Shown here piece after piece: positions 6,277 through 6,412 of a DNA stretch of 6,412 nucleotides (positions are counted from its first letter, which is position 1; each line of letters begins with the position of its first letter). The notes under the pieces are model-generated. The model saw only the letters and a program-made list of their open reading frames with translations. It made no database searches and was not told where the DNA came from. The stretch comes from Alphaproteobacteria bacterium (GTDB lineage: Bacteria; Pseudomonadota; Alphaproteobacteria; Zavarziniales; Zavarziniaceae), in contig JAJFJE010000424.1 in assembly GCA_021774355.1 (NCBI GenBank), positions 1 through 6,412 on the forward strand, written 5' to 3'. Both the position numbers and the translations under genes were made by a program.

Positions 6277-6412
6277 TTGAAACATGGCTTCCTGCGGGCT
6301 TTGCGCGCCGCTGTCGCCGGCGTCGCGGTCCACCATGCCCCCCGGATATGCAGGGCAGTTGCCAGGCTCCTCGCGGTGACCGCCGCGACCCTGGCTTTCG
6401 GTTCGACGGCCG
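6277..6412 (+). CDS. Possible start of an exported protein, cut by the right edge
   Basis: A plus-strand frame open from TTG 6277 (alternative TTG 6301, GTG 6376) to the edge. Its last codons read ICRAVARLLAVTAATLAFG and then STA: a positively charged stretch followed by a hydrophobic, small-residue run, as in a signal peptide or a first membrane helix. Third-position GC rises toward the values of the genes to the left. There is no clear Shine-Dalgarno sequence before any candidate start and no domain is visible in these 45 codons, so this may be chance. Confidence 0.2.
   Translation, partial: MKHGFLRALRAAVAGVAVHHAPRICRAVARLLAVTAATLAFGSTA

Larger units (their letters stand above)
5969..6412. 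other. Tail without a well-supported gene
   Basis: This stretch of 444 bases follows the hydroxylase stop. It begins with a short inverted repeat (5978-6001), holds a terminator-like T-run at 6164-6169, and ends with a frame that may be the start of an exported protein (from 6277 or 6301 to the edge). Several frames are open on both strands simply because of high GC. None has a clear ribosome binding site or a recognisable domain, and third-codon-position GC is lower than in the genes to the left for most of the stretch. Confidence 0.5.

Noticed and set aside
5847..6412. Minus-strand frame open from the right edge to 5847
   Set aside because: It overlaps the hydroxylase end and has an Arg/Pro/Ala-rich translation with no domain. 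It is open probably because stop codons are rare in this GC-rich DNA.
6108..6412. Plus-strand frame open from ATG 6108 to the edge
   Set aside because: Its third-position GC is much lower than in the real genes, the translation is low in structure (many Pro, Gly and Arg), it runs through the T6 run, and no ribosome binding site is seen.
1..6412. tRNA, rRNA, CRISPR, insertion sequence or attachment-site signals
   Set aside because: No spaced direct repeats, transposase-like translation, terminal inverted repeats or RNA-gene-like sequence were seen on either strand by eye.

Overview
This is a GC-rich window (coding third positions are almost all G or C) that looks like a proteobacterial chromosome. 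Gene families and base composition suggest an alphaproteobacterium of the Rhodospirillales/Azospirillales sort, but this is inference. Apart from the last ~440 bases the window is tightly packed. It reads as one catabolic gene cluster controlled from a single divergent promoter region.

Left arm (minus strand): an IclR-family regulator (126-920) is followed 55 bases downstream by the first 23 codons of a Rossmann-fold FAD/NAD-dependent oxidoreductase that runs off the left edge (1-70). Control region (921-1087): an AT-rich island carrying a perfect 17-bp palindrome, GTTCCGTATTACGGAAC, which is the likely operator of the regulator.

Right arm (plus strand): a small Zn-ribbon/OB-fold (DUF35) protein, a thiolase-family enzyme that starts on the base after the DUF35 stop, a class III (CaiB/BaiF) CoA-transferase, a PcaD-like alpha/beta hydrolase that overlaps the transferase end, and, after a 125-base gap, a membrane di-iron hydroxylase of the AlkB/XylM type. 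The first four are almost certainly one operon. The hydroxylase is probably part of it or co-regulated.

A plausible reading (inference) is degradation of an alkyl or alkyl-aromatic hydrocarbon. The XylM-like enzyme oxidises a methyl group, the CoA-transferase activates a resulting acid, and the DUF35-thiolase pair makes a carbon-carbon cut on the CoA thioester. The hydrolase would open a lactone or cleave an ester or thioester. DUF35 plus thiolase next to a class III CoA-transferase recalls the Bbs (benzylsuccinate) module of anaerobic toluene degradation. Its pairing with an O2-dependent XylM-like hydroxylase is the most unusual aspect of the window. The thiolase keeps the nucleophilic cysteine but appears to lack the second catalytic cysteine in both positions where thiolases usually carry it. 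Dehydrogenase, hydratase and electron-transfer genes needed for a full pathway are not in the window.

The tail (5969-6412) contains hairpins, a weak terminator-like site with six Ts, and possibly the first codons of an exported protein cut by the right edge. No gene there is well supported.
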